Source: Lineus longissimus
Taxonomy: Eukaryota > Nemertea > Pilidiophora > Heteronemertea > Lineidae
Reading direction: 5' to 3'
DNA length: 64,000 nt
NCBI RefSeq assembly: GCF_910592395.1
Contig: NC_088312.1
Span: forward strand, 11,594,001-11,658,000
The position numbers and the translations under genes were made by a program. Shown piece by piece: positions 34,770 to 46,682 of this stretch. How positions within the stretch are numbered: position 1 is the stretch's first letter; every line of letters starts with the position of its first letter. A model generated the notes under the pieces. That model was not told the DNA's origin, made no database searches, and was given only the letters and a program-made list of their open reading frames with translations.

Positions 34770-35796
34770 TACAGTGTTAAAAAATAATAATTCCTTATCG
34801 TCTTTTGAGAGCATTTTTAATTGTAAAAAGTACATGTATATGCCTACGTCACAGAGTCTCTGCAATGGTCATTTTTATCACAGTAGTCTCGCGCAGCCAG
34901 ACCTTCTTCATTTATTAGTCTGGCGCAAGCCAGGCGATCTTTATACTAGACGTTTTCCACCACAATGTATCTGGGCCGAAGAAACACTGCGTAAGACTAC
35001 CTCGGGCTGGAGTTAAGATTAGATTATGGTCTCGTTAGGGAGTTTTTCCCAAATGTACGCGATGATGACGTGCCCCATTAACAGGACGTAACATCTGTTT
35101 CAAAATGCGTTTCCAAAGTGATTGCATGAGGACAACCAATTTGTGTCGTATATCAATGGAAACGCCCGATTCCCCTGATTCTGCAGGATGTTAAATCGGG
35201 GACTTTTAAATAAATCATAAGCGTCGCATTTTCTCCTAGCTCTGTTCACCATCCCAAATGGCAATATTTGCAATTGGGCCGGACAATCACGGAAAATCCC
35301 AAATATCATACATTTCTTCCTGAATAATTCTTATAGTGACCATTCTCCCGTGAAAGACAGTTGCTTACGCTACATAAAAATCAAAAAAAAATCGAGGGTC
35401 GACCATTGAACTTTTGAGATATGTTGAATGTTGCACAAATCAGCGAAAAACGCACCAACTGGCACTGGACGGCATTTGAACACGGGGCCGACGCACTTCC
35501 CAAGTTCAGTGTACACATACGTCGGCAACAGCAGTAAAATGCGTAGTTTCTTGTTAGCCGCCTATTGAGTAGCGCTTCAGGTTTCAGAAACTCCAAAAAA
35601 ACATGTCTTTGCCAAAACAACTGCTAAATAATCAACACTGGCGTACTGTGAGGACCAAGAAATCAATGATCTTTTAGGAACTACGGTTAGGGCTTGGCCG
35701 CGCATGAATACAAAAAAGTCCCTAATGAGACCTATGCTAGTGACTCGAGGAGCATACTTCCTCACTGAGTTTTCCCAGAATGATACATATCGCGCG
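34770..35796. repeat. Dispersed repeat, copy 1, interrupted by a TIR element
   Basis: 34770-35027 and 35752-35796 match consecutive parts of 58983-59308 (shared CCTTATCGTCTTTTGAGAGC, TCTCGCGCAGCCAGACCTTC, ATCTGGGCCGAAGAAACACT, then GAGCATACTTCC). The 0.7 kb between the halves is an inserted element. The shared frame encodes nothing recognisable. Confidence 0.75.
35028..35732. mobile_element. Non-autonomous TIR element, 705 bp, TSD TAT
   Basis: The ends GGTCTCGTTAGGGAGTTTTT and (inverted) GGTCTCATTAGGGACTTTTT form a 20-bp TIR with two mismatches. TAT flanks both sides, and the uninterrupted site is seen in the related repeat at 59242-59250. The interior has only short ORFs, so it is a passenger of an unknown transposase. 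Confidence 0.8.
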
Positions 35797-36387
35797 AAGC
35801 TACTTAGCCTAATACCATTAGGCCCCGCGTGATGGCGCTGTGGCCGCCGCTGTAAGAGTGATTAAGTCACTCTAGAAGCCACTTGGTCAATGACAGATCT
35901 AGCCAAAATTGCTTACATTTTAGGCATTGCTACAATGAAAGACCTAATACTGAAATCACATGTGTGCCCCCCCCCCCGTGCATTTCTATATGTGTAATGT
36001 GCTATGTGTAATGTGCTTCCAAGTCTTTCTCACCAATAAAACTGCAATGAGACTCATCAAGAATGTTTTGCTAGATGTCAATAGCCACTATTGTGATAAA
36101 CTATTGTATCTTGTAGAAATAGGTTATTGGTGAGGGAACCCTGAATCTAATGTGATTAAACTACTGGACCAAATCGGATGATCTTTGTATCATTTTTTAT
36201 AAGGATTCCCTGCCTATCCAAGCTAGTTTTTCTGGTCGGAGGGTACTGAAAATAGGCTGTTCCGTTTTTTTGGACCACCCAGTATTCTGTTGATGTAGAC
36301 AAAAAAACTACACATAGAAATGCACATAGAAATTTTTATTTTTATTTTTTATCTATGTAGTAGAGATTTCTCAGAGATTTCCCATAC
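35797..36387. other. Non-coding stretch
   Basis: No gene is seen. Contains a poly-C run (about 35967-35978) and a short TGTGTAATGTGC duplication near 35992. Confidence 0.4.
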
Positions 36388-36595
36388 ATTTTTTCTGGTG
36401 CCATTTTTCCATTGCCTTTTTTTCCAGTGCCTTTTTTACCCAGTGCCTTTTTTCCTGGTGCCTTTTTTCCAGTGCCTCTTTTACCTAGTGCCTTTTTTTC
36501 CTAGTGCCTTTTTTCCATAGTGCCTTTTTTCCAGTGCCTTTTTTACCTAGTGCCTTTTTTTCCAGTGCCTTTTTTCCAGTGCCTTTATTACCCAC
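36388..36595. repeat. Minisatellite, unit about 15-17 bp
   Basis: About a dozen tandem copies of CAGTGCCTTTTTTNCC, with variation mainly in the T-run length and an occasional CTAG. Confidence 0.9.
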
Positions 36596-36689
36596 ATTCA
36601 AAATATCAGGCTCTCAACCAACTTACACTCGGTAATTGAAAAAGATAACCAATGCGTTTTATTATATTATTATTAGTGGGCGGGATAGA

Positions 36690-37060
36690 TCAAAGGATGA
36701 ACGGCGCGCGATGGGACCACCATTATTTTGTCAAACTGGTTATTTTTCAGACAATTTTAAGATTTTAAAAGAGCTATTTGTTAGAAAAATACCGGTGCAT
36801 CTTTTACACAACTGCCTAACCGGTAAATTCACTGTTCCAGTTGAGTCTTATGTTACTTTTTATACTTGAAGAGGTGATCACATACTTCCGAAAACTCCGC
36901 TGTGTCGCAACGAAACTTTTTTTATGCTTCTGTTTTTAATCACACTGTAAAGCTCTGGAACCAGTTGCCATTCAAAGCGAGAGGTAGTTTTAACCGTGGA
37001 TGTTTTAAACGCTTGGTCATAGACTGTTACAAATCAAAGCAAGCTTCCTCTTTAAATGTA
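36690..37060 (+). pseudogene. LINE reverse-transcriptase ORF2 C-terminal remnant
   Basis: Frames 36636-36869 and 36902-37195 resemble the extreme C-terminus of CR1/Jockey-type non-LTR elements: a helical stretch, then RGDHILPK, and FYASVFNHTVKLWNQLP followed by FKRLVIDCY. This has the typical W-N-x-L-P and final FKxxL pattern. There is a frame change between the two parts. The flanks give no tail or target duplication. It is a short, old fragment. Confidence 0.5.
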
Positions 37061-37528
37061 CAGAACACTCTAGTGTCGTCACGTGACGACCAGTACATCA
37101 CTTCGCTTTTCGCGGTGGTCTTTGCGAGTCACGAGATTTTTGGGTTCCTTGTTAAAGGTAGACTATATTTTCCGCTTTCACTTGTTGACTTCTGATAAGG
37201 GAAGATACATGTATATAAGGAAATATATATAGAGAGGAAACAGTGGAGGAAAATGTTGAAATATGGAGTGATATTTAGTGGATTTGAACTTTAGGATTTT
37301 GGCTAGGGTGCCAATATGGAAACCAATATGGTATTTGGGCATATACTCCATCAAGATTGTATTCCAGAGACAATATTCACGAAATAATCCAATAAACACA
37401 CCGAGTCAATTAACACACAACCATGACAAGCCATGACAATTTCCGTAAAACACACTCTCACAATTGTCAAAAAGCACATATTGCGGAGCTCGAAGTTTCA
37501 CAACTATACGTACTATTTCAGCCTCGTT

Positions 37529-38640
37529 AGCTCACCTCTTAGCAGAGGTGAGCTTATCCCATACCGTGGCGTCCGTCGTCCGTCGTCGTCGTCGTCGTCC
37601 ATCGTCGTCGTCCGTCGTCCGTTAGCAGGGCACGTTTCGTAATTGTTAGAGCTATTGAGTTGAAACTTGGTACACATGTACCCTTATGTAATGACACCTT
37701 GGAGACCAAGTTTCGGTCCGATTCGTTTCATGGTTTGGCCACCAGGGGGCCAAACGTTAAAAGTGAAAATATGCAATATCTCCCTTAATAGTAGTCGGGA
37801 AATTTTGAAAAAAATATGGTAGGTACTTCTAGCAAAGGTGCATCATATATCCTCCGGGTTTTTGATTTGACCTCCTTTTCAAGGTCACAGAGGTCAAATG
37901 GTGTAAATTGGCCGTTAGGATGTAACGATGGCACGTTTCTAAACTGCAATGACTATTGATACCAAATTTGGTACACATTTACCCCTTAGTCAGGTGATCT
38001 CAGGGACCGAAGTTTGGTCCAATATGATTCACCACTTGACCACCAGGGGGCAAAATCCAAAAACCTTAAAAATGTGATTATTCCTTAACTTCTTGCCCGA
38101 TTGCCACCAATTTGATATCATGGGTACATCTAACCACCATACAGTATATGTCACACAGGTTTTTAATTTGACCTTCTTGTCAAGGTCACAGAGGTCAAAT
38201 GGCGAAAATTCGCCGTCAGGCTGTAACTATGGCACATTTCTTAACTGCAATGACTATTGATCACAAATTAAGTACACATGTACCCCTTAGTCAGGTGATC
38301 TCAGGTACCGAAGTTTGGTGCGATCTGATTTGCCGTTTGGCCTCCAGGGAGGGGGCCAAATCCTAAATTCTTCAAAATGCCATTATTCCTAGTAATGACT
38401 TGCCCGATTGGCACCAATTTTATATCATAGGTACATCTAATTCTAACAACCATTCAATGTGTCACCCGGGTCTTCTTTGATTTGACCTACTTTTCAAGGT
38501 CACATAGGTCGAATGTACTGTAAATTGGCCATTTTGGGGAAATTGTAATTGCTTGGACGTACATCAAACCTAACACTACATGACACAATACCATGCTCTT
38601 TATCCATCTTTCCTCCACATGAGGTGAGCACAATGGCCCT
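37529..38640 (+). repeat. Hairpin-headed repeat with GTC microsatellite and three ~300-bp tandem units
   Basis: It begins with a hairpin AGCTCACCTCT / AGAGGTGAGCT (37529-37554), followed by GTCCGTCGTCGTC repeats. Units of 302-312 bp follow, each with TTTTCAAGGTCACAGAGGTC (about 37872, 38174, 38486), a GGTACACAT(T/G)TACCC word and a CCACCAGGGGGC-like word. It ends near GAGGTGAGCACAATGGCC. No ORF is seen. It looks like a non-autonomous element whose body has amplified in tandem. Confidence 0.75.
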
Positions 38641-38654
38641 GGCCATTTCATTCT

Positions 38655-40017
38655 CTACAATCCGTCGATGCTTTGCTCTCCAATCTTTTCCATCGCTTCT
38701 TTTACTCGTTGCAACAACCTTTCTTTATAGCGATATAGGAAAGTGTCTGTTTGTATAGTCTTATTGAGATCTTTACATTCTTCCTTACGGGACGGGCACA
38801 CCTTGTAATGATTGCTTGTGGCTATGCTCGGGTCAACATCAATAGTCCAGATATCTCCTAGCATACGTTCAGGGAATCTGACCAAGCAATAATGGGTAAA
38901 TACAGCCAGACAGCGCCTCGGGTCGACCATGGATTTGGCACCAAACAGAAACCCACTTGGTTGCAGGCGGTGGGTGTAACGCATAGTCCTAAGATAAGGC
39001 GGCTCGTCCCCGCTTGGCTGCATATCTATCCAATGGTGTACATTTCGGAAAGTGTAAGATGGTGCACTGCCTTGTCTATTGATGGACTGATCGATATACC
39101 GCAACATCTGCATGTAATCCACGTGAAGACTAGGAATAATCACTTCGTCAAAGTCAATTGTTAAAATGTAGCTGTATCTGTAAATGTTCCTGTACATACA
39201 GTCATTCAGTGAAGTGGGACTTGCCAGTTTCATCGCATTGTGCCCGTTATCATCAACTGGCGGTGGTGCCTCTCGAATGACTAACCGCTTCTGCGCTTGG
39301 TAATACCTTAGTACACTAAGTGTCGCTTCAGTGAAATTGCTATTGTATACATTTATTTCAGTAACACCAAGTAAGAAATTTAGTTCCACCCATTCTATCA
39401 AGATAGTTGGGGCAACATTCCCAAAAGCAACGCTAACACATATACCAATATTGTGCCTCCTGCTGCGCTCTGGTTGTATGATGGGAAGAAAGTTCCTGGC
39501 GGTGCGATTTGATACGGTTTCTAAAGATACGTGTCCAGGAATAGGGAGCCGGTGATTTAAGGGACACGTGAATAAATATTGCATCAAATGTCCATATTTT
39601 GGAAATGGAGCACCACCCCCGATTGTAGTTATCTCGGCCTTTACAATATCTGGTTTATTTTTATTTGGATACCATAATTGGCAGTAATATGGATTTTCGG
39701 TGTGTTGTTTTGCAATGCCGAGTATCCTGATGAAAGCAGCATCTCCGAGGATAGGTCGATCATCATAAAATGCTGAATAGACAACTCCTTCCTGCGGGTC
39801 GAGGCCAACTATTTGCCAGTATGTGTTAACAGTTTTTATTTGCGTTGGTTTCTTGCACTCACATGAATCATAATGAACTTTTGGTGCGCCTTCCGCAAGT
39901 CTTGCCTGCTTGATAGGATCGAGCCATGCTCCGAGGGAAGAGCTTTCTTTTACCAGGCGTGGCACTGTATAAACTGCTAACATGACCAGCGATAGGTACA
40001 TCAACTTCTTCACTGTC
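38655..40017 (-). CDS. Glycosyltransferase family 92 (DUF23) protein
   Basis: An uninterrupted frame of about 450 residues. The first in-frame ATG is at 40001. A TTTTTATTTCCAG acceptor ends just before 40017, so a short upstream exon may supply the true start. The N-terminus (LMYLSLVMLAVYTV) is a short hydrophobic signal anchor, as expected for a Golgi type II enzyme. GT92 landmarks are present: VVYSAFYDDRP, FTCPLNHRLPIPGHVSL, the NVYNSNFTEATLSVLRYY helix region, NDCMYRN and the metal-binding ILTIDFDEVIIP. A Cys-rich pattern and one N-glycosylation site (NRT) are also seen. Worm GALT-1 in this family adds beta-1,4-galactose to fucose; the substrate here is unknown. The stop codon is TAG at 38657-38655. 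Length fits the family, so it is probably functional. It lies just downstream of the hairpin-headed repeat. Confidence 0.92.
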
Positions 40018-41581
40018 CTGGAAATAAAAACACGAAGATTACGGTACTTCTCCCTTGCCAGGCCAACCCAGTTCTACCCCTGGTCTATCATGCTTTTAAG
40101 TCCAGTAAATCTACGATAAAAATGGTACATGTAATTGCAATAGATATTCTTTCTTCATTTAAACGTAGTTTTTGGGGGTTTTACCATCTGAAGGACGGTG
40201 CTGCCATCTGCGAGACGAGGATGAAACTCCTGGCACGATACCATCGGAACCTGTCTTCACTAAAACAAAAGCAGTTCCACAGTTCGGTGCATTTCTGAGG
40301 ACAGATTCATGCAGTTTACCACGTAGTTCGGAATAATTCAATGCCTCACACAAGAAATGCAATGTTCATTCCAGTTAGAGGGGTTGTTTCTCTCAGTTAA
40401 AAGTGAATAAACATGAAACTAGCAATTACCCGTGCTCTGCACGGAGTTTGGGGCATGGAGTGTTCGGTAAAGCTGCTTAAAGCGAACTGGAACCGCCGAG
40501 CCAGTTCGTATGACCTCGTTTTCATTTCCCGCGTATCGGGTGATCAGAACGAGACATGAATGAAACATGGCGCCTAGCTGTCAATCATTGAGTGACGTCA
40601 CTACTATGGAATTTACTACGAAAACTCATGAATGAAAGATCGCATGACTCACGTGATTCTCACATGATTCTCAATAATAACAAAGTGCCAGATTTGGTGG
40701 AATGATCGGAATAACCAACAGAGAGAAACATTTGTAATTCATATTGATTATAATTTGGCCTTTATTTGCGCCTTTAAAAGAACAATATACATGTAAATGT
40801 ATACTGGCTATTTACAAATATGCTGATTAGATACTTTTAACTGAAAGAACGTCTCCGTGAAAATTTATGACCGAAAGTTTAAAAGTGTGTTCCATATAGG
40901 CCTAGAGTCCTTTTGGGATGTCAACGTTCGAAGAAGCATGACAATTGCACCCAATTTCAAGATGAGACGAACGGTTGGCATTAAATCCAATTGGATAGTT
41001 GTCCTGTTACGTTTCATCATCAGAAACTGGCCTGTTTATATGCACTCGTATACGTTGAGGAGAACTTCAACTTGCTTATGAGCATGTCGTTGATTTTGAG
41101 GACCAAGTCGTGTCTTGGCGATTTTTTTGGGGGCGATATAGGCTGATGTCCGATCAAATCCCCGCGACAAATCTGTAATATAATAACTGCATCGACAATC
41201 TTGCCATTTTCTAGTATGATGTGACTTTCCGATGGGATTTGAATAGAATTTATGAATATGGTGGGACAATGTAGTTGCCGTGCGTGTCAGGGTTGTAGTA
41301 ACCACTTGGAGTATTGGTATTGGTTGAGGCTCGGAATTTACATTACATTAGTTTATTTTAACAACAGGCGGCGCACGCGTGTTATGTCGGCCTGACTTTG
41401 TCATTTTTTTCGTCTTAAAAGTAAAATTTATCTGGTTTTATGGGCACTTCTCCACTTTAAACGTGGTCGAATTCCATCTCAAATTAAATTTAACAGTACG
41501 TATAAATTTAAAAAATATGCGCGATCAGAACAGCCATATTTTGCAAGTTTTGCTTGTTACAGAATGAGCGATTCACTAGTA
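40018..41581. other. Non-coding stretch upstream of the GT92 gene
   Basis: Contains the probable 5' UTR exon and promoter of the minus-strand GT92 gene, but no motif is clear enough to mark. No other ORF is credible. Confidence 0.4.
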
Positions 41582-41956
41582 ATACTCTAAAACCTCGAAT
41601 ACAAGGTCTGAGGCTCCGCCCCCATTTATTACAATGGAGGAGGGATTCTAAAACCTCGAATACCAGATCCGAGGCTTCGCCCCCATTCATTACAATGGAG
41701 GACGGATTGTCAAGTAATAGACATAGGCCTCCCATTTGGTCTGATGCACAAAGGGGTGTTATCGGCTGGCGAATCAACCATTGACTGTGAAAATATGGAT
41801 TGGTCCAAACAGGGAAAGGCAAGGGGAGGGAAAGGGACATGTATATGTTTTCATTTCATTGATGAAAAGAATAATACCGGACTTATTGGCCCATCCCCAT
41901 TCAAAACCATTGTGATGAATGGGGGTGGAGCCTCTGATCTCGAGGTTTTAGAGTAT
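41582..41956. repeat. TIR element, about 375 bp, left TIR duplicated
   Basis: ATACTCTAAAACCTCGA at the left recurs inverted (TCGAGGTTTTAGAGTAT) at the right, and similarity extends about 60 bp through GAGGCTCCGCCCCCATT. The left arm is present twice in tandem (period about 62 bp). I could not define the target duplication. Confidence 0.65.
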
Positions 41957-43702
41957 TCATGATAAGAATCTATGGAAAAAATCGACCACTGCGGTTTCGA
42001 ATTCGGGTCGGTGGCGTGTTAGGCCTGAGTCTTTGCCAATAGACAACCGGAATTCCTTGAACTACTGGGGCTATCTCGCTTTTATAACTCAGTTGCCGGG
42101 CTTAGATGGCAGAAGGCAGCACCGTCTACCTTGCCAGCTATACGAAAAAACACACGATACCAGGATGTTCATTCGAAAAAAACACATTTCGCGCTGAAAA
42201 TATGGATTGGAGACGAATGGCTCCACGGGTAAAATCTACATGCACATATGAAAAATTAGGAGATTCCATCCAGCGGTTAAGGCGGTGGTAGACATAAAGA
42301 GACTTTTTCGAGTTCTCGTATTTTAATATATATATATATTAAAATATATATATAGATTGGAGAATAAATAGCAGGTATACCTGAACAATTTACACTGATA
42401 TTTGTTTTGCAATTTGGTTTATTTCCGCACTGTTGACTCATGAAATGCCCATAGTATGTGCTAATGAGAACGCTTGTAGACTTTGACAATCTGCGATGTG
42501 TATATAAAGTTACTGATGGAGGTCGCTGGGCTGCCATGTTCTTCCATCCGACTGCTGTACTCACCACAATAGTGGTTTCCCTTTGTTTAGTGTCCAACAA
42601 CAGAATCTGATCCCTGATGCATAATGATCCTTCGGGTTCCTCCAAATACTCAACGCTTGCAAATTAGACATTCTTACTAACTCCCCCACACAACTGGCCT
42701 TCCAACGGTTGCACCCCCCCCCCCCCCCGGTTGATGGGGTCTTTGTGTTCTTCACCACAAGGGACAGTTGGCCCCCAGGTTGATGATGGGCACCTCTGTT
42801 ATAGACCGCTTGGTCTTTCGTTCGCCCCATTATACTATTGTTCGGGTTTACTTTAGTCCAACATGTGCGCTTGTGAACCATAGCCTGCCCTAAATAAAAT
42901 ATGTTTTCTCCCATGGCCAACTGTACGTGGCCTTTGATCCAGAGCCAGGACATTCCGACACAAATATGTACAAGTCGACACCACCAACACCGCGGGACGA
43001 CTCATGAGTCTTTTATAGAGTCAGTCTTTTGTAGTGGCCAACTGAATGCATACATCACTTCCTGAGTGAGACATTCAACCTCAACAACACCTTCCACAGA
43101 CCCAGTTGAAGGGTCAACTTCAACTTACCCTTTTATATATACACTGTATATGTTTATTGCAATTTATTTCTTATTTTTTAAGATAATTTCGACGTGTTCT
43201 TATAGAGTATTGCGTCTCTGTTTTTGTATGAATACTTCCATGAGTACGGACCGCCTTCTAAGTTTTCAAGGCGGTAAATTTGAATCGAAGATATTGAAAC
43301 GACTAGCTTTTTTGTCCATAAGATTGCTCAACAGTTTTCATGTTGAAATCTCTCTGTTTACATTTTCTGGTTCGTCCACCATTTTGTATGAAGGTCATGT
43401 GACCAATAGTATATCAAATATGGAAGTTGGCTCAGCTGCAGGCCAGATTCGAAGACATGCTTCAGGGGACTTCAGGTGATTTCACTACTGAAGATAGATT
43501 GGTGGACTCTACCATGTCAGTCTACCCTACGACAATGAGATAGTAGTGATTTGGAACACCGAACACCTCATGAGTCATGTGGGACTAGAAAATATGGAAC
43601 GGCGCCTATACTTGTAGTTAATCGGGGTAGCCTCAGAGAAAGCTTTCACTTTTCCCTAAAAGTGCTGCCACATGTAAAGTGGCGATTCCTCTTCAGTAAT
43701 AG
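41957..43702. other. Non-coding stretch
   Basis: Includes an AT-rich palindrome (about 42322-42355, TATATA arms) and a poly-C run (about 42715-42728). Several short ORFs lack domains or splice sites. Confidence 0.4.
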
Positions 43703-44032
43703 GATACATGTACCCGTACTAGCACTATGCATCGTGAGAAAAATCAGGGACCATCTCCATATCAACCACGACTTTCAGGAAAAGTTTCGAGGTCATCCGA
43801 TCTGAACTGACGGAGGAGATGTGTGACAAACTATTTCAGCTCTAGGTCCGTTATAGTAGTGATTGTTGATACATGTACCCGTACTAGTACTATGCATCGT
43901 GAGAAAATCAGGGACCATCTCCATATCAACCACGACTTTCAGGAAAAGTTTCGAGGTCATCCGATCTGAACTGACGGAGGAGATGTGTGACAAACTATTT
44001 CAGCTCTAGGTCCGTTATAGTAGTGATTGTTG
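43703..44032. repeat. 165-bp tandem duplication
   Basis: GATACATGTACCCGTACTAG begins at 43703 and again at 43868. The two 165-bp copies are nearly identical throughout, differing by few bases, so this is a recent event. It is not coding. Confidence 0.88.
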
Positions 44033-44918
44033 GTTGCTTATCAAAGTCCCTCGAGAAGTTGAGACAATTGCGTTTTGTCTCTCTTCACCAAGCTGGCCAT
44101 TTGAATGAAATAGCGGCTTTCATGTTAGGTCCTATCTGCTACCTGATACCTATCCTGATCCCGATCTCGGAAACGGGATAGCCGAATACGTCATCAAATA
44201 ACTTAAGGTTTTCTAAAGTCCTTTAATTTTTCTATACGTGCCAACGGAAGCGGATGTTTGTAAGTATACGTACAAGTTTTGCTATAAGATCTCAAACTCT
44301 AATAGCACCATTTCCGTACATCATTTTTTCAATGTTACACAAAATTGCCATTCTATGTCATTTTAGCACGATTTGACCTCACAGTTGCTATGTACGTACT
44401 TAGTGAGTGGCGTGCAAGCCAAGTGGACAAAGGATTTAACAATGTCTTCACTTGCTGCGTACGTACTAAGCGAGTGGCGTGCAAGCCACAAACTGATAGA
44501 TCTTGCAGTGTTAAGTAAATTTTGTTGAAGTGCAGTTGGAAGTTAGAGAAAATTTGTTTACCTCAACCTTGCCCAACGAAATTTGTTGATCGTCCTTAGA
44601 TTTGCCATTGAAAAATCCAATATCGACACTAGTTTATTCGACTTCAAACGTTCTCAGTCGAGTTGCACCAGTTCAATTTGTATGCATTACATATAATGTT
44701 TATTCGGCTCGATAGCGCCAATAATAGTATCGCCCGCAGCAAGGTGTGTTTATGGGAAGAGTATCTAAAAGCTCGGTTACGCCTGCATGCTGGTATAGAA
44801 ATCAATTGATTCGCTGTTGTCATCGTTGTGGAATACTTGCGACAATACTCCCCCATTGTACCGCAACCGTTTCAGAGACGGAATATCTCCCGTTGGATCG
44901 TGCCTACATGCACACAAT

Positions 44919-45681
44919 GGGTGATTTCAAAGTTGGTTTTGGTTTTAACACTGAGATTTAGTGTTAGTCTTAGTGTTAATCGGTGGCTATTAATCCTGCT
45001 ATCAGATTAAAATAATGTTTCGTTTTCTCTCAACACTTACACTGACACTAAAACGAAAACTTATGATAAAACCGGAATTGAAATCTGGTAAAGTGTTAGT
45101 TTTAACACCTAGATTTTGTCTTATCCTAGGGTTTAAGTGCCACACCAACACCAGGAGTGCGGTCTTTATCCTAGCTTGGTATAATGTTCTCAGCACAAGC
45201 AATGCATTTTGTATTACCGATAACACTAATGCCTTAGGCATTAACAACGAACAGATTTCAAAGTTGGTGTTAGTTGTCGACTTGCATCAGCTGACCAGTT
45301 TTTTAATTTTAAGTATATTTTTCAGTGGTATTCTGGTCAGATATGGTGATTACTATATGGAAAACATTTATTTGAATTTAATTTGTTGCATTTTGGGGCT
45401 TTAAAACATATTTTAATCTTTACACCAAGAACCACATGTTTCTTAGTGTTAAGACAAGGTTTTATCTTAGTATCAATTTAAATGTTTGATGGAGGCCAAA
45501 ACCATCTCTTAGTGTAAGTGTAAAACCTGGTGTGATGCTAAAACCTACTTGGGAAGAGGATAAAAACTAATACTAAGTATTACACTAACACCAAACATGT
45601 TTTTAATCTTGGTCTAATCCGTGGTTTTAGTGTCAGATTTGGTGTTAACACCTAATCGTAAAACAGACTTTGAAATCACCC
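44919..45681. mobile_element. Non-autonomous TIR element rich in AGTGTTA motifs
   Basis: GGGTGATTTCAAAGT at the left is repeated inverted (ACTTTGAAATCACCC) at the right. The right end continues TCTG, so the full terminus may be CAGAGGGTG, similar to hAT-type ends, with the left copy altered. Inside, (T)TAGTGTTA / TAACACTAA words occur many times in both orientations, as in subterminal transposase-binding arrays. No transposase is encoded. Confidence 0.6.
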
Positions 45682-45703
45682 TCTGTATGGATATTGTATT
45701 TTT

Positions 45704-46214
45704 AGCTCAGCTGACAAAGTCAGCGGAGCTAGTCAAATAGCTAATTGATTGGTGTTTGTCCTTCCATCCTGCCATCCATCTAGCCATGCTGGGCATTTTG
45801 TAACCGTACAGCCGAGGCACTTCAAATATGGTTTTGTATATAAACACCGCAGAAAATGTTGCTTACAGAAAAAAATTTGGGCGATTCGACTCAAATTCAG
45901 CTCCCCAGGGGGCAAAAGGCGTAAATAAAAAAAAAATTTTTGACGCTCTATTCGAGCAGATAAAAGCTTGAAATAAAGTTGAAAAGGTCTTCATGATACA
46001 GAAGTTTTGATATAAAATAGATTAGTGTGGATTTATATCACCAGTTGGCGGTAGTGAGCAAAACTGTTGTTTGACCCCAGATGACCCCGCTTTAAATTTC
46101 CCGCCGCGAACTGACATGAAAACCTCGAACCAGGGAATACCGGACTGCTGGTATTGCCAGTGCATTCACTGTATGAACGGCTCGTCTGGGGTAAATTGAC
46201 GAGGCGGCTCGACC
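45704..46214. repeat. Hairpin-headed repeat fragment and spacer
   Basis: AGCTCAGCTGAC ... GTCAGCGGAGCT (45704-45730) forms a hairpin like the one at 37529. It is followed by the CCTTCCATCCTGCCATCC region and a GGGGGCAAAAGG word typical of the same kind of repeat. The rest to 46214 is unassigned. Confidence 0.5.
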
Positions 46215-46360
46215 CGGGTGTCTACAAAACCAAGACCCAAGACCCAAGACCCAAGACCTACAAAACCAAGACCTACAAAACCAAGACCCATCAACGTCTT
46301 GGGTCTTGGTTTTGTTGGTCTTGGGTCTTGGGTCTTGGGTCTTGGTTTTGTAGACACCCG
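46215..46360. mobile_element. 146-bp foldback element with tandem-repeat TIRs (MULE-like)
   Basis: The arm (C)GGGTGTCTACAAAACCAAGA... and its inverted copy at the right enclose only a few bases. Each arm carries tandem CAAGACC(C) units. GGCTCGACC(C) is duplicated at both edges; the exact TSD is 8-10 bp because the edge bases are ambiguous. As a DNA or RNA hairpin it would fold almost completely. Overlapping ORFs here are by-products of the repeat. Confidence 0.85.
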
Positions 46361-46682
46361 GCTCGACCCTCCACTGCGCGGTCGAGGTTACCTGGAGCAC
46401 TATCATCAAGAAAATGGCGGTAACCTTTTTATTTCTACCGGAGCGATGATTTTGTAAGTGACAAATTTTCTTATTCAAGCCTTTACGGAAATGTATTTTG
46501 GTACGAATCTTCACACGTTTATAGAAAAGATCAACGAGAATGTGTTCAAATGCCCTCATAACGATGAGTTCAACGGAATTTGGTCAAAACAACCTTCGAA
46601 TGGAGTCAACTTCCTTTGCGAAATTGAAGCGACGACCTCATTATTTATCGTAATTTATGCAGATCTGAGTCCAGCTGATGGG

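Noticed and set aside
42310-42360. TATATA palindrome as possible replication or regulatory element
   Set aside because: A simple AT dinucleotide repeat explains it.
46154-46559. Overlapping ORFs on both strands with Lys/Pro/Thr and Gly/Leu/Val repeats
   Set aside because: They are translations of the CAAGACCC hairpin element, with no independent coding evidence.
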